64,000 bases of DNA, from the NCBI RefSeq assembly GCF_022398315.1, contig NZ_JAKEVF010000005.1:209257-273256 (forward strand), given 5' to 3'. The notes beneath the pieces were generated by a model that was not told the DNA's origin, did not search any database, and worked only from the letters and a program-made list of their open reading frames with translations. The position numbers and the translations under genes were made by a program. The DNA is from Shewanella sp. Isolate11 (GTDB taxonomy: Bacteria; Pseudomonadota; Gammaproteobacteria; Enterobacterales; Shewanellaceae). Shown here piece by piece: positions 54,958 through 64,000 of this stretch. How positions within the stretch are numbered: the first letter of the stretch is position 1; each line of letters starts with the position of its first letter.

Positions 54958-56334
54958 TTGAAGCAGCCCACCCAAATTAGTTGGGATCAGTCAATGATCG
55001 AAAAGTATAATTACAGCGGTCCTCGTTACACCTCTTATCCGACCGCATTGGAGTTTGACGATTCTTTCACCGAAAACGATCTACTTACTTCGATTAAAAA
55101 TAGTAAGAGTGACAAGCTGTCACTGTATTTGCATATCCCATTTTGCGCCAAGCTTTGTTACTACTGTGGCTGTAATAAGGTGATCACTCGTCATCAGCAT
55201 AAGGCTGACCAATATATTGAATATCTGGCTGCCGAGATCGTAAAACGCGCACCACTATTTAAAGATTATCTAGTAACACAGATTCACTGGGGCGGTGGAA
55301 CACCAACCTTCTTAAGTCCTGAGCAGATCTTACGTTTGTCAGCACTACTACGTGAACACTTCAATATTGCTGAAGTTGGCGAATACTCTATCGAAGTCGA
55401 CCCACGTGAAATCGAACTGTCTATGTTAGACACCCTAAAAGAAGCCGGCTTCAACCGTATCTCTATCGGTGTACAAGACTTCAATAAAAAGGTGCAAGTT
55501 GCGGTTAACCGTGAGCAAGATGAACAGTTCATTTTCGATCTAATGGCCAAAGCCAAAGAGATGGGATTCGTATCGACTAACATCGATTTGATCTATGGTC
55601 TACCACATCAGACGCCTGAGACCTTCGCTGAAACCATGCAGCGTGTGTTAGATCTGTCACCAGACCGTTTATCGGTATTCAACTACGCTCACTTGCCTGC
55701 ACGTTTCGCAGCGCAGCGTAAGATTAAAGATGAAGATTTAGCTTCGCCACAACAGAAGCTAGAGATGCTGCATCAGACTATCGAGACCTTAACTGGTGCG
55801 GGTTATCAGTATATCGGTATGGATCACTTTGCTAAGCCTGACGATGAACTGTCTATTTTGCAAAATGAAGGCCGACTACACCGTAACTTCCAAGGTTATA
55901 CCACCCAGGAAGAGTGTGACCTACTCGGTTTAGGCGTGTCATCAATCAGCCAAATCGGCGATTGCTATGCACAAAACCAAAAAGATATTCGTCCATACTA
56001 CGAGTCTGTAGATGAGAAAGGCCACGCTTTATGGAAAGGCTGTAAGTTGAATCGCGATGACGAAATTCGTCGTGTGGTAATTAAGCAGCTTATCTGTCAT
56101 TTCGATTTGGATATGGCTAAGATTGACGAACAGCTTGGCATTACTTTCGAAGAGTACTTTGCCGAAGATCTCAAATTGCTACAGACTTTTGTCGACGACA
56201 AGTTAGTCGATATTACTGATAGAAAGATCACCGTAGGCGACACCGGTCGACTATTGATCCGTAATATCTGTATCTGCTTCGATATCTATTACCGCGAAAA
56301 AGCGCGTCAGCAACAGTTCTCGCGCGTTATTTAA
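54958..56334 (+). CDS. hemN: Oxygen-independent coproporphyrinogen III oxidase HemN
   Basis: A 458-residue radical-SAM enzyme of anaerobic heme synthesis. The cluster cysteines are in HIPFCAKLCYYCGC (about 60-73); GGGTPTFL binds SAM and the N-terminal NYSGPRYTSYPTA segment is specific to true HemN as against HemW. The start is TTG with GGAGG 8 bp upstream. The upstream gap (54777-54957) has a promoter-like A+T region; I do not see a well-formed FNR site. Confidence 0.96.
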   Translation: MKQPTQISWDQSMIEKYNYSGPRYTSYPTALEFDDSFTENDLLTSIKNSKSDKLSLYLHIPFCAKLCYYCGCNKVITRHQHKADQYIEYLAAEIVKRAPLFKDYLVTQIHWGGGTPTFLSPEQILRLSALLREHFNIAEVGEYSIEVDPREIELSMLDTLKEAGFNRISIGVQDFNKKVQVAVNREQDEQFIFDLMAKAKEMGFVSTNIDLIYGLPHQTPETFAETMQRVLDLSPDRLSVFNYAHLPARFAAQRKIKDEDLASPQQKLEMLHQTIETLTGAGYQYIGMDHFAKPDDELSILQNEGRLHRNFQGYTTQEECDLLGLGVSSISQIGDCYAQNQKDIRPYYESVDEKGHALWKGCKLNRDDEIRRVVIKQLICHFDLDMAKIDEQLGITFEEYFAEDLKLLQTFVDDKLVDITDRKITVGDTGRLLIRNICICFDIYYREKARQQQFSRVI

Positions 56335-56359
56335 TCCCTTAATCCTGCGGATTATCCAT

Positions 56360-56390
56360 AAAAAGCCGATGATGATTCATCGGCTTTTTT
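56360..56390. terminator. Bidirectional terminator between hemN and add
   Basis: AGCCGATGA/TCATCGGCT stem with A tract on the left and T tract on the right, placed between convergent genes. Confidence 0.93.
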
Positions 56391-56430
56391 GTTGCTGTCT
56401 TATCAGAAATAAGCGTTGTAATACTGAATA

Positions 56431-57426
56431 TTAGACTTTGCTCGCGTAAAGCGCCTTACGCTCGGCATCAGAAATAAAGGCCATTTCAACGCCATTTCGC
56501 TGCAGCACACTTAATTGTGCATCACTCAGCCCCATCTCTTGCTGCACCACTCGATACTCGTGTTTAATATCTATTGCACTGACACCTGGGTCATCGGTAT
56601 TTAGTCCTATCATCACTCCAGCATCCATAAAAGTTCGCAGCGGATGAGTCTGATAATCGCTGATTGTAGAAGTATGCAAGTTACTCGTCGGGCAAGACTC
56701 GATACCTATTTTATGTTTAACAAGGTACTCCATTAATTTCGGGTCGTGAATGGCATTCACCCCATGACCAATTCGGGTCGCGCCAAGCTGCTCAATGGCT
56801 TGCCACATGCTTTCTGCGCCCGCGGCTTCTCCAGCATGGGCGGTAATCGCTAATCCGGCATCTCGAACCTTTTTAAAATGATCATTAAACAGCGCTCCAG
56901 GAAAGCCAATCTCATCGCCAGCCAGATCCATCGCAACCAAATGTTGCTTATGCGATAGCAAAGCATCGAGTTCCTGCATACAGGCTTGCTGACCAAATGA
57001 ACGCGACATGATACCAATCAAATTAATTTTGACATCAAACGCTTTTGTTCCAGCCTTAACACCATCGACTACCGCTTCAACCACCGCTTCCAACGGCAGT
57101 TTATGATTCATCGCCATGTAATAAGGGCTAAAACGTAATTCGGCATAATCTAAACCCGACTGAGCCGCATCGGTGACATTTTCATAGGCAACACGCTTCA
57201 CCGCATCGAGATCGGCCAATACCGCGACCATCCAATCGAGTTTTTTCAAGAAAGCGACCAGACTCGACTCTTTGCCTTGGATCTGCACAAAAGGCGCTAA
57301 ACCCTCAAGTGTATCCGATGGCAATGCAATATTATGTTGATGGCCTAACTCCCAGATTGTTTCCACCCTAACATTACCATCGAGATGACGGTGTAAATCG
57401 ACTAAAGGTATGGATGTATCAATCAT
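56431..57426 (-). CDS. add: Adenosine deaminase Add
   Basis: Deaminates adenosine to inosine in purine salvage. A 331-residue TIM-barrel zinc enzyme with [10 protein letters not shown] (zinc histidines, about 9-18), [12 protein letters not shown] (catalytic His/Glu), IGHGVNA and [11 protein letters not shown] (zinc aspartate). Length matches the family. No neighbours of related function. The 220-bp gap upstream, divergent from the DUF885 lipoprotein gene, holds no other gene. Confidence 0.95.
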   Translation of the reverse strand: MIDTSIPLVDLHRHLDGNVRVETIWELGHQHNIALPSDTLEGLAPFVQIQGKESSLVAFLKKLDWMVAVLADLDAVKRVAYENVTDAAQSGLDYAELRFSPYYMAMNHKLPLEAVVEAVVDGVKAGTKAFDVKINLIGIMSRSFGQQACMQELDALLSHKQHLVAMDLAGDEIGFPGALFNDHFKKVRDAGLAITAHAGEAAGAESMWQAIEQLGATRIGHGVNAIHDPKLMEYLVKHKIGIESCPTSNLHTSTISDYQTHPLRTFMDAGVMIGLNTDDPGVSAIDIKHEYRVVQQEMGLSDAQLSVLQRNGVEMAFISDAERKALYASKV

Positions 57427-57646
57427 ATTTAACCCCTTTTAAAATATTGCTGCCACACGACTATTGTTTTGATTATAACATGCCTCGTTTGTTTATACGC
57501 ATAATTAGTGGCAAGGGCAATTTGTTTCAAATTTGTTTGCAACAATATGTGTCTATGTAAAAAATCGACCAAATCGGCTAATGACGAGACCTATAGGATT
57601 CTGCATAATGATTTAACACTAATAATGACAATTAAAGGGATAGTTC

Positions 57647-59440
57647 ATGTACAAGCAATTTGTACCTTGCCTGCTAGTTTTAAGCCTCAGTGCTTGCCAA
57701 GTTAATCAGTCAGCGCCACAAGATCCAACGGCTCAACCAACCACAGCATCAACTAGCACCGAACATCAACAATTACAAAGCTATATCGATAGAGCATGGC
57801 AACTGCGAGTAGATGCTAGCCCAGATTTGGCCTATTCCAACGGTAATAAGCAAGCGGCGGGAAAATTAGTCGACTTATCTCCAGAGTCGTTAGCCAATAT
57901 GGATACTAAAGAGCTCAAGTTGCTTAATGAGCTAAAACAACTCGATACAAGCAAGCTCAATAAAGAAGACAAGATCAACGCCCAAATCCTGCAATATCAA
58001 CTACAAAACAGTGTCGATCAGTATCACTACAAAGAACATTACCTACCTATCTCTTCTGAGAGCGGCTTTCATGCCTATATCGCCTCTATTGCTAAAGGGC
58101 GTTTTAATACTCAAGAAGATTATCAAAACTATATTGCCAAATTAAAGGCATTGCCTACTTATTTTGCCCAACAAACCTACTGGCTAAAGCTGGGGTTAGC
58201 CTCAGGGATCACAGCGCCTAAAGTGACCCTAAATGGTTTCGAAGACAGTATCAGCGCCTTTATTGTACCCGTAGAAGAAAGTGGCTATTTCGCACCATTT
58301 ACTCACTATCCAAAACATTTTAGCAAACAAGAAAAACAGCAACTCACAGAGCAAGGCAAGGATCTGGTTGCAAATACCGTTATGCCGACCTACCAGGCTT
58401 TCTTTGATTTCATGACCAAAGAATATATTCCGGGAGCTCGCACCACGATTGGTGCCTCGACGCTCCCTGATGGTCGTGAATATTATGAAAATCGCGTACG
58501 CTATTTCACCACGCTCAATATGACGGCCGATGAGGTTCATGAGTTAGGACTCAAAGAGGTCAAACGTATTCGCGCAGAAATGCAGGCGGTTATCGATAAA
58601 GTCGGCTTTGAAGGCGACTTTGCTGCCTTCCTAAAATTCCTGCGTACCGATCCTCAGTTCTACCCTAAAACACCACTAGAACTGTTGGAGTATGCGTCTT
58701 ATATCGCTAAAAAAGCCGATGCTATTTTGCCTAAGTATTTCGGTAAACTGCCAAGAAAGCCCTATGGTATCCAAGAGGTGCCATTAGAAATTGCACCGAA
58801 ATACACCACTGGCCGCTACTCTGGCTCTAATCGTGATGATGAACCCGGCTATTACTGGGTGAATACCTACGCATTAGATAAGCGCCCTCTGTATGAGATG
58901 GAAGCATTAACCCTACATGAAGCGGTTCCAGGTCACCATCTACAAATCTCGTTAAATCAAGAGCTCACTTCATTACCTAATTTCCGGCGCTACAGCTATA
59001 TCTCGGCCTTTGGTGAAGGTTGGGGACTTTACAGCGAACACTTAGGTTTGGAAGCGGGTTTCTATAAAGATCCTTATAGCAATTTTGGTCGATTAACTTA
59101 CGAAATGTGGCGTGCTGCGCGTTTAGTGGTCGATACCGGTATGCATGCAAAAGGTTGGTCTCGTCAACAAGCACTCGACTTCATGGCCAATAACACCGCA
59201 CTTTCAATGCATAACGTCACCACTGAAATAGACCGCTATATCACTTGGCCAGGTCAAGCATTGTCATACAAAATTGGTGAGCTAACCATCAAACGCCTAC
59301 GTCATAAGGCAGAACAAGCCTTGGGCGAGAAGTTTAATATTCGCGCCTTCCACGATGCCGTTCTCGCCAATGGCTCAGTACCAATGGAGCTATTAGAACA
59401 ACAAATCGATGACTTTATTGCCGAACAAGCAGCTAAATAA
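57647..59440 (+). CDS. DUF885 family lipoprotein, putative metallopeptidase
   Basis: 597 residues. The signal peptide ends in a lipobox, LSLSAC (C17), so the protein is lipid-anchored. The body is the helical DUF885 fold. LTLHEAVPGHHLQISLNQEL (about 423-442) has an HExxxxHH arrangement and is preceded by YYWVNTYALDKRPLYEMEAL; both are conserved in this family and suggest a zinc site. DUF885 proteins are annotated as possible peptidases; a substrate is not established. Single gene, AAGGG ribosome site upstream. Confidence 0.88.
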   Translation: MYKQFVPCLLVLSLSACQVNQSAPQDPTAQPTTASTSTEHQQLQSYIDRAWQLRVDASPDLAYSNGNKQAAGKLVDLSPESLANMDTKELKLLNELKQLDTSKLNKEDKINAQILQYQLQNSVDQYHYKEHYLPISSESGFHAYIASIAKGRFNTQEDYQNYIAKLKALPTYFAQQTYWLKLGLASGITAPKVTLNGFEDSISAFIVPVEESGYFAPFTHYPKHFSKQEKQQLTEQGKDLVANTVMPTYQAFFDFMTKEYIPGARTTIGASTLPDGREYYENRVRYFTTLNMTADEVHELGLKEVKRIRAEMQAVIDKVGFEGDFAAFLKFLRTDPQFYPKTPLELLEYASYIAKKADAILPKYFGKLPRKPYGIQEVPLEIAPKYTTGRYSGSNRDDEPGYYWVNTYALDKRPLYEMEALTLHEAVPGHHLQISLNQELTSLPNFRRYSYISAFGEGWGLYSEHLGLEAGFYKDPYSNFGRLTYEMWRAARLVVDTGMHAKGWSRQQALDFMANNTALSMHNVTTEIDRYITWPGQALSYKIGELTIKRLRHKAEQALGEKFNIRAFHDAVLANGSVPMELLEQQIDDFIAEQAAK

Positions 59441-59565
59441 CATCGGCTATGTGAACTAAGCCAAAAGAAAGAACGAGCGATGAGTTTGTTATCAACTCAT
59501 CGCTCGTAAGCCAAAATTAATCCATGCTACACTGAGCAACATCTCAACTCAGCCTTGATAATTTC

Positions 59566-60540
59566 ATGTCTACTGACGTCAATACTGATATCAATCCCCA
59601 GATGCACTTTTCTTCGGAGTCACAATATGATGAAAAGCGCCTAAACCAGTTTTGGCATCAAGTAACACAAGCCAAGTTGCCAATCTCTGCTGATATTTCA
59701 TTAGCCTATTGCTACATAAATCATCCTCAATCTGATAAAGCCATAGTGATCAGCAGCGGACGAATTGAATCCTACTTAAAGTACAAAGAAACTATTTTCG
59801 ATCTCTACCATTTAGGCTATAGCGTTTATGCCGTCGATCATCGTGGTCAGGGCTTATCCAGTCGCCTCACCACCAATCCACATCAGGGACATGTTGGTAA
59901 GTTTGAAGATTATATTGATGATTTTGAATATTTTATCGATACAGTAGTGACTCCAGCGGCACACACTTCACTATTTCTGCTTGGCCACTCAATGGGAAGT
60001 GCCATTGCCACCCTATACCTAAAACGAGCACCGAAGACTTTTAAAGCTGCGGTGTTGAGTGCACCTATGTACGGGATACGTTTGCCGATACATCCCCACT
60101 TTATATACTGGCTAGCTAAGCTGTTGGATAATGGTTCGGCAAAGGAGCCTAATTTCGTTATAGGCGGCAAAAATTATCATCCAGCAGTATTTGAGCAAAA
60201 TGAGCTGACCCATAGCCAGGTTCGCTATCAGCAGTTTCGCATGCTCTATCAGCAGAGACCTGAATTACAACTTGGCTCACCCACCAACCACTGGCTGCAG
60301 CAAGCCATTATCGCCAGTCGCAAAGCCCTTATTGCGGCTCAACAATCGACCACACCAATCCTAATTTTACAGGCAGAATATGATTCGATTGTTGATAATA
60401 ATGCTCAGACACGCGCCATCAGCGAGCACTGCAAATTAGTAACCATAGCCAATGCCCGCCATGAAATATTTATCGAAAAGGATGCGGTTAGAGATGAAGC
60501 GTTAAGCCGTTTAGACGCGTTCTTTAGCTCACATTACTGA
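59566..60540 (+). CDS. Alpha/beta hydrolase, lysophospholipase (PldB-like)
   Basis: A 324-residue alpha/beta-hydrolase. The nucleophile is in LLGHSMGSAIA (about 143-153) with GxSxG spacing. VDHRGQGLSSR (about 91-101) and the aspartate in LQAEYDSIVDNNAQ and histidine in ANARHEIFIEK complete the triad. HRGQGLS and RHEIF are typical of PldB/monoacylglycerol-lipase relatives. It has no signal peptide. Its 3' end overlaps the convergent GGDEF/EAL gene by 12 bp. Confidence 0.88.
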   Translation: MSTDVNTDINPQMHFSSESQYDEKRLNQFWHQVTQAKLPISADISLAYCYINHPQSDKAIVISSGRIESYLKYKETIFDLYHLGYSVYAVDHRGQGLSSRLTTNPHQGHVGKFEDYIDDFEYFIDTVVTPAAHTSLFLLGHSMGSAIATLYLKRAPKTFKAAVLSAPMYGIRLPIHPHFIYWLAKLLDNGSAKEPNFVIGGKNYHPAVFEQNELTHSQVRYQQFRMLYQQRPELQLGSPTNHWLQQAIIASRKALIAAQQSTTPILILQAEYDSIVDNNAQTRAISEHCKLVTIANARHEIFIEKDAVRDEALSRLDAFFSSHY

Positions 60541-63024
60541 GCTAGTCAGGCTCATATTAACCTGAGCTTGAACAAGCAAAATCGAACGGAGTTTATCTGC
60601 AGCCAACGGCCGATAGAATAGATAGCCCTGGAACAAGTCACATTGATACTCCATGAGCTGTTCGTATTGAGATTGGATTTCGACGCCTTCAGCAACAAAT
60701 TTTAAATCTAATCCGTGCGCCATATCGATCATTGCCTTCACTATCGCTCCAGAGGACTCATGACTTCCCATCTCACGAATAAAGCTGGCATCAAGCTTAA
60801 GCCGAGTGAGTGGTAAGCCTTGAATATAACTCAAAGAACTATAGCCAGTACCAAAGTCATCAACTGCAATACTGACTCCCGAATCGCGCAATACCTGCAT
60901 TGATTCTCTTACCAACTGAAGATCGGTCAATAATGCATATTCAGTAAGCTCTAACTCGATTTTCTGCGGCGCAACTTTCTCATGTCGCAACAATTCTAAA
61001 AGCATCTGTGGAAATTCATGCTGATTAAATTGCCGTGCACTGACATTGATAGACACCATAGGAGCCTCAAGCCCTTGGGCCTCTAATGCCCGAATAAAAC
61101 GACAAGCTTCTAGCAATACCCAATGTCCAATTTCAATAATCAGGCCACTGCCCTCGGCAATAGGAATAAACTCTGCAGGAGAAATTGCACCATGTTGAGG
61201 ATGATTCCAACGCAACAGCGCTTCCACTGAGGCTATCTCCCCCTTTCGGTTTAACAAGGGTTGATACACTAAGCTCAATTGTTCTGCTTCGATGGCGCGA
61301 GCCAACTCTGTTCGGATCAGCAAGCTACGCTCGGCCTTTGCATCCATTCCCTTACTGTACACAATGAAACGATCACGTCCTTTATCCTTAGCTTGTTGCA
61401 ACGCTAAATATGCTCGCTTAACCTGTTGTTCAGGCAGCAGCTTTTCAGCATGATCTATGATGGCAATACCAATACTTGTCGACAGATTAAAACTATGTTC
61501 ACTGATATTAAAACTACGGCCAATCAATTGACGAGTCTGACTAGCCAACGCCTGAGCGCGGCGTTTAGCTAAAATAGGATCTTGCGGCAGACGTTTAACC
61601 AATACCACAAATTCATCTGCAGCTAAGCGGGCGATTAGCGCATCAGATGCAAAATAACTTGAAAGCCGAGCCGCTATCTGAATTAGCAGCCGATCACCGC
61701 CATGGTGCCCCAACGCATCATTAACTATCTTAAAATTATCTAAATCAAGTAGGAATAAAGCCGCACAATTTCCAGGAGCAGAACCTAGCTCGTAAAGTGC
61801 ATCCATCAGCGCACGTCTATTGGCTAAGTCAGTTAAAGGATCATGTTTCACCAAGTGTGAGGCAGTTTTCTGATTACGTACATCTTCGCTAACATCGGAT
61901 AAGGTGCCAATCATCCGAGTCGAATTACCATTATCATCCCAAGCTACCGTCATGCCACGATCAAGCACCCAGATATAATGCCCCTGTTTATGACGCAGAC
62001 GATGAACCGTTTCAAACTCTTCCGTTTTACCCGCTAAATAAGCTTTAAGTGCATCTAAACTAGACTTTTTATCTTCAGGATGTAAACGGCTTTCCCACGT
62101 AGAATAATCACTCTCCAGTTCATCGGGTTTATAGCCCAACATATCTTTCCAGCGATCAGATAGAAAAAGCGTATTAGTTGTAATATCCCAATCCCAGATG
62201 CCATTTCGGGAAACTTCAACCGCAAACAGCCAACGCTGCTCACTATCCCTTAACTGCTTTGCTCCGTTAAGATACTGAGTTTTGAAAATCGACAAATTAG
62301 TTGTAAGAGACGCTAGTTCAGAGAAGCAACTTGACAAAGAAGAGTAACTATTATCTTCCTCATTGATATTAGCAGCATGTTTACTAAGTAGACCCAAGGG
62401 ACGAAAAAGATACCTGTGAGCTAAATACAGTGAAAATAATAGCAGTGCCCCTCCGATAATACCGATCCGCAAAATACTCATCATCACTTGATAATCAGAG
62501 TGAGAAAGCGCAGGAGAAAGATCATACTCTAAGTATATAATTTCAGGTTTTTCAATCGAAAGATTAGATACCAGAGGCACAATGGGAAAATAGGCTTGAA
62601 TCGACTCACGCTGCGGATTAAACCGAACAACTGGTGTACTGCTGCTTACTGCGTCACGGTGATATTCTTCGTCATAACCATCAATTACCAGACTCGCAGA
62701 ACTATCTTGCCACACAGCATGATTAGCAAAATCGATATAGCCTTCATGATCGATCAGTGTATAAACGACCATCTGCATATCACTACTCACCAAAGCGATT
62801 TCCTCTTCAACCCGAGAGAAATTCAATCTCTCTGATGACTCAGAAATTAGATAATTCATCCTCATAAGCTGTTTAGATAACACTACAGTCTTATTCTGAT
62901 ACAAAATGCTACGTTGTTCTTTACGCTCGAGCATATAGGATGACAGCAAAAACACAGCAAACACTAATACGCATACAGTCGGTATGAATATTCGAAGTGA
63001 AATGTATTGGAAGTGCTTGTGCAA
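60529..63024 (-). CDS. Membrane GGDEF/EAL protein with degenerate GGDEF, probable c-di-GMP phosphodiesterase
   Basis: 831 residues. Membrane helices at about 12-33 and 184-207 flank a periplasmic sensor region; then a HAMP-like linker, a PAS domain (about 260-385), GGDEF (about 392-550) and EAL (about 570-815). The cyclase motif reads A468-A469-D-E-F in place of GGDEF, so cyclase activity is unlikely. The EAL side keeps E601-A-L, the NVS asparagine, LELTE, VDDFGTGYSSL, the catalytic lysine in RLKLD, and AEGVE. It should therefore hydrolyse c-di-GMP, with the AADEF domain perhaps regulatory. The signal is unknown. Confidence 0.92.
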   Translation of the reverse strand: MHKHFQYISLRIFIPTVCVLVFAVFLLSSYMLERKEQRSILYQNKTVVLSKQLMRMNYLISESSERLNFSRVEEEIALVSSDMQMVVYTLIDHEGYIDFANHAVWQDSSASLVIDGYDEEYHRDAVSSSTPVVRFNPQRESIQAYFPIVPLVSNLSIEKPEIIYLEYDLSPALSHSDYQVMMSILRIGIIGGALLLFSLYLAHRYLFRPLGLLSKHAANINEEDNSYSSLSSCFSELASLTTNLSIFKTQYLNGAKQLRDSEQRWLFAVEVSRNGIWDWDITTNTLFLSDRWKDMLGYKPDELESDYSTWESRLHPEDKKSSLDALKAYLAGKTEEFETVHRLRHKQGHYIWVLDRGMTVAWDDNGNSTRMIGTLSDVSEDVRNQKTASHLVKHDPLTDLANRRALMDALYELGSAPGNCAALFLLDLDNFKIVNDALGHHGGDRLLIQIAARLSSYFASDALIARLAADEFVVLVKRLPQDPILAKRRAQALASQTRQLIGRSFNISEHSFNLSTSIGIAIIDHAEKLLPEQQVKRAYLALQQAKDKGRDRFIVYSKGMDAKAERSLLIRTELARAIEAEQLSLVYQPLLNRKGEIASVEALLRWNHPQHGAISPAEFIPIAEGSGLIIEIGHWVLLEACRFIRALEAQGLEAPMVSINVSARQFNQHEFPQMLLELLRHEKVAPQKIELELTEYALLTDLQLVRESMQVLRDSGVSIAVDDFGTGYSSLSYIQGLPLTRLKLDASFIREMGSHESSGAIVKAMIDMAHGLDLKFVAEGVEIQSQYEQLMEYQCDLFQGYLFYRPLAADKLRSILLVQAQVNMSLTSSVM

Positions 63025-63242
63025 AAGTTATTTACCTAATTAAAACTCAATCTAACAACCGTATTCATCATCTAATCCCACATCGGTGATTAGCGATTAT
63101 GCCACAGTTAAAATAGTCAGGTACAACAAACTGAGTTCTCAGCAATGCACAAAGATATTAAAGCCTCACCAGCAGAAAAAGTTGAAGCAACCATTAGCAG
63201 TGAAAAATGTAACTAAGCGCCAAACTGCTTTCTCCCAAATAC

Positions 63243-63272
63243 AAAAAAGCCTCGTCATTTCTGACGAGGCTT
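63243..63272 (-). terminator. Distal terminator downstream of the rRNA operon
   Basis: Minus-strand hairpin AAGCCTCGTCAG/CTGACGAGGCTT followed by six T. It is nearly identical to the terminator at 63408-63437 and follows the decayed tRNA-Asp copy, so terminator and tRNA were duplicated together. The gap 63025-63240 to its left shows no gene. Confidence 0.85.
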
Positions 63273-63281
63273 CGATATCAT

Positions 63282-63370
63282 TGGCGGAGCGGACATGATT
63301 TTGCAAGAGTGAACCCGCGTCTCCGGCGTGAGAGGCCATCGTGTCTAAATTAAATTCTAAAGAGAAGCTC
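63282..63370 (-). pseudogene. Decayed tRNA-Asp copy
   Basis: The segment begins (3' end) with the same TGGCGGAGCGGAC as the intact tRNA-Asp, and GAACCCGCG, CTCCGGCGTGA and GAGGCC match its T arm and anticodon region, but insertions and substitutions have destroyed the acceptor and D-arm pairing. It lies between two copies of the same terminator. A remnant of a duplicated tRNA-Asp/terminator unit at the end of the rRNA operon. Confidence 0.65.
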
Positions 63371-63407
63371 AATCCACTGACCACCACTCTGCCTATGCTC
63401 CAAATAC

Positions 63408-63437
63408 AAAAAAGCCCCGTCATTTCTGACGAGGCTT
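63408..63437 (-). terminator. Proximal terminator of the rRNA operon
   Basis: Minus-strand hairpin AAGCCTCGTCAG with TGACGGGGCTT (one G-U pair), then six T, 10 bp past the tRNA-Asp 3' end. Confidence 0.9.
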
Positions 63438-63446
63438 CGATGTAAT

Positions 63447-63523
63447 TGGCGGAGCGGACGGGACTCGAACCCGCGACCCCCGGCGTGACAGGCCGGTATT
63501 CTAACCAACTGAACTACCGCTCC
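63447..63523 (-). tRNA. tRNA-Asp (GTC)
   Basis: The minus strand reads GGAGCGGTAGTTCAGTTGG at the 5' end, anticodon loop CCTGTCACG with anticodon GTC, GGTTCGAGTCC T arm, and an encoded CCA. The acceptor stem GGAGCGG/CCGCTCC pairs fully. It follows 5S rRNA in the operon by 34 bp, a common distal position in gammaproteobacterial rrn operons. Confidence 0.98.
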
Positions 63524-63557
63524 TTTAGTAAAACGCTCACGCGGGATACTAAATTAG

Positions 63558-63677
63558 GCGCCTGGAAATGACCTACTCTCACATGGGGAGACCCCACACT
63601 ACCATCGGCGCGATTGCGTTTCACTTCTGAGTTCGGGATGGGATCAGGTGGGGCCACAATGCTATGGTTTCCAGACA
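63558..63677 (-). rRNA. rrf: 5S ribosomal RNA
   Basis: About 120 nt. The minus strand begins TGTCTGGAAACC and ends GGTTTCCAGG-like pairing ATTTCCAGGC; CCGAACTCAGAAGTGAAACG and GATGGTAGTGTGGGG are nearly the E. coli 5S sequence. It lies between 23S and tRNA-Asp. Confidence 0.98.
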
Positions 63678-63960
63678 AATTCTTACTGGTTAATTGTCCG
63701 TCTGACGGCATTGTTTCCTCGGTACAGTGCTCATGTACTAAAGTACACTCCGCGCTTCGCTCGTTACGGCTTTGTCAGCCAAACAATTACCTGCGTAATT
63801 AACCAAAATAGTAAAATTTAGAAAGCTGTTTTAAATTTGAGTCACACTCAATCAAGTGCCTGTATTCTTTTGTTCAAGTATCACCATCACGACCTCCATG
63901 GATGGAGGAAGTGCCGAGAAATGATTGGACTCATTTCCGGTAAAACCCATTAGGGTTGTA

Positions 63961-64000
63961 TGGTTAAGCCTCACGAGTCATTAGTACAGGGCTCTTTAGA
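63961..64000 (-). rRNA. rrl: 23S ribosomal RNA, 3' end only
   Basis: The last 40 bases of the window, read on the minus strand, end in GTACTAATGACTCGTGAGGC and TTAACCA, the 3' terminus of bacterial 23S rRNA. The gene continues beyond the right edge. The 283-bp spacer to 5S (63678-63960) contains inverted repeats such as GGTTAATT/AATTAACC that probably form the RNase III processing stem. Confidence 0.92.

Noticed and set aside
63086..63423. Two ORFs left of tRNA-Asp
   Set aside because: They read through terminator hairpins and the decayed tRNA copy, so they are not credible genes.

Overview
The window reads as chromosomal DNA of a marine gammaproteobacterium, most probably a Shewanella species. 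This is inferred from gene order and gene families, not from a database search. Pointers are the polA - Spot 42 - engB - cytochrome c4 - yihI - hemN neighbourhood, a kdkA/waaA/hldD lipopolysaccharide core cluster, tupABC beside molybdopterin genes, a mobB-moeA fusion, kbl-tdh and glpE-glpG. Nearly all of the window is dense housekeeping sequence. I see no insertion sequence, prophage, integrase or CRISPR array.

Layout. 1-4 kb: a RimK-associated pair (aspartoacylase-like protein cut by the window edge, DUF785 protease), the MgtE magnesium channel and a YeiH-type membrane protein. 4.2-5.4 kb: an HD-GYP phosphodiesterase. 5.6-11.4 kb: a compact six-gene minus-strand operon made of a TonB-dependent receptor with a Gly/Ser repeat, a complete ECF-type ABC importer (fused double ATPase, T component, unassigned S component), a short TiaS-like protein and a 70-residue four-cysteine protein. 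This is the least explained and most interesting system here. 11.7-14.7 kb: menF, a preQ1-I-like riboswitch before the queuosine-precursor transporter yhhQ, a GNAT acetyltransferase and an unannotated RyhB small RNA under a Fur-box promoter. 14.8-18.3 kb: a two-component system of the NtrC class. 18.6-24.2 kb: tungstate uptake (tupABC), then mobA, mobB-moeA and moaA, so oxyanion uptake feeds cofactor synthesis. 24.3-25.6 kb: a small conserved-looking protein and mutM.

25.8-41.6 kb is largely cell-envelope synthesis. A GT2 / TVP38 (DedA-like) / GT-C operon looks like a polyprenyl-phosphate-sugar module. It is followed by a Wzi-like protein, coaD, hldD, an unusual HIT-cytidylyltransferase fusion beside a CDP-glycerol glycerophosphotransferase-like protein (suggesting a phosphoglycerol-type decoration), several glycosyltransferases, Kdo kinase kdkA and Kdo transferase waaA. 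41.8-47 kb: a TetR regulator, threonine catabolism (kbl-tdh), glpE-glpG and elbB. 47.4-56.3 kb: polA, Spot 42 RNA, a second orphan terminator that marks a candidate small RNA, engB, cytochrome c4, a CsrB-family RNA with about 14 GGA motifs, a methyltransferase, yihI, a DUF2489 protein and hemN.

56.4-63 kb: adenosine deaminase, a DUF885 lipoprotein, a lysophospholipase-like hydrolase and a GGDEF/EAL protein with a degenerate cyclase motif. The right edge is the 3' end of an rRNA operon on the minus strand: 23S end, 5S, tRNA-Asp, a terminator, then a decayed second copy of terminator and tRNA-Asp.

The main regulatory content lies in intergenic RNA: RyhB (iron), Spot 42 (carbon), CsrB (carbon storage) and preQ1 sensing all occur in this one window and none has a protein product.
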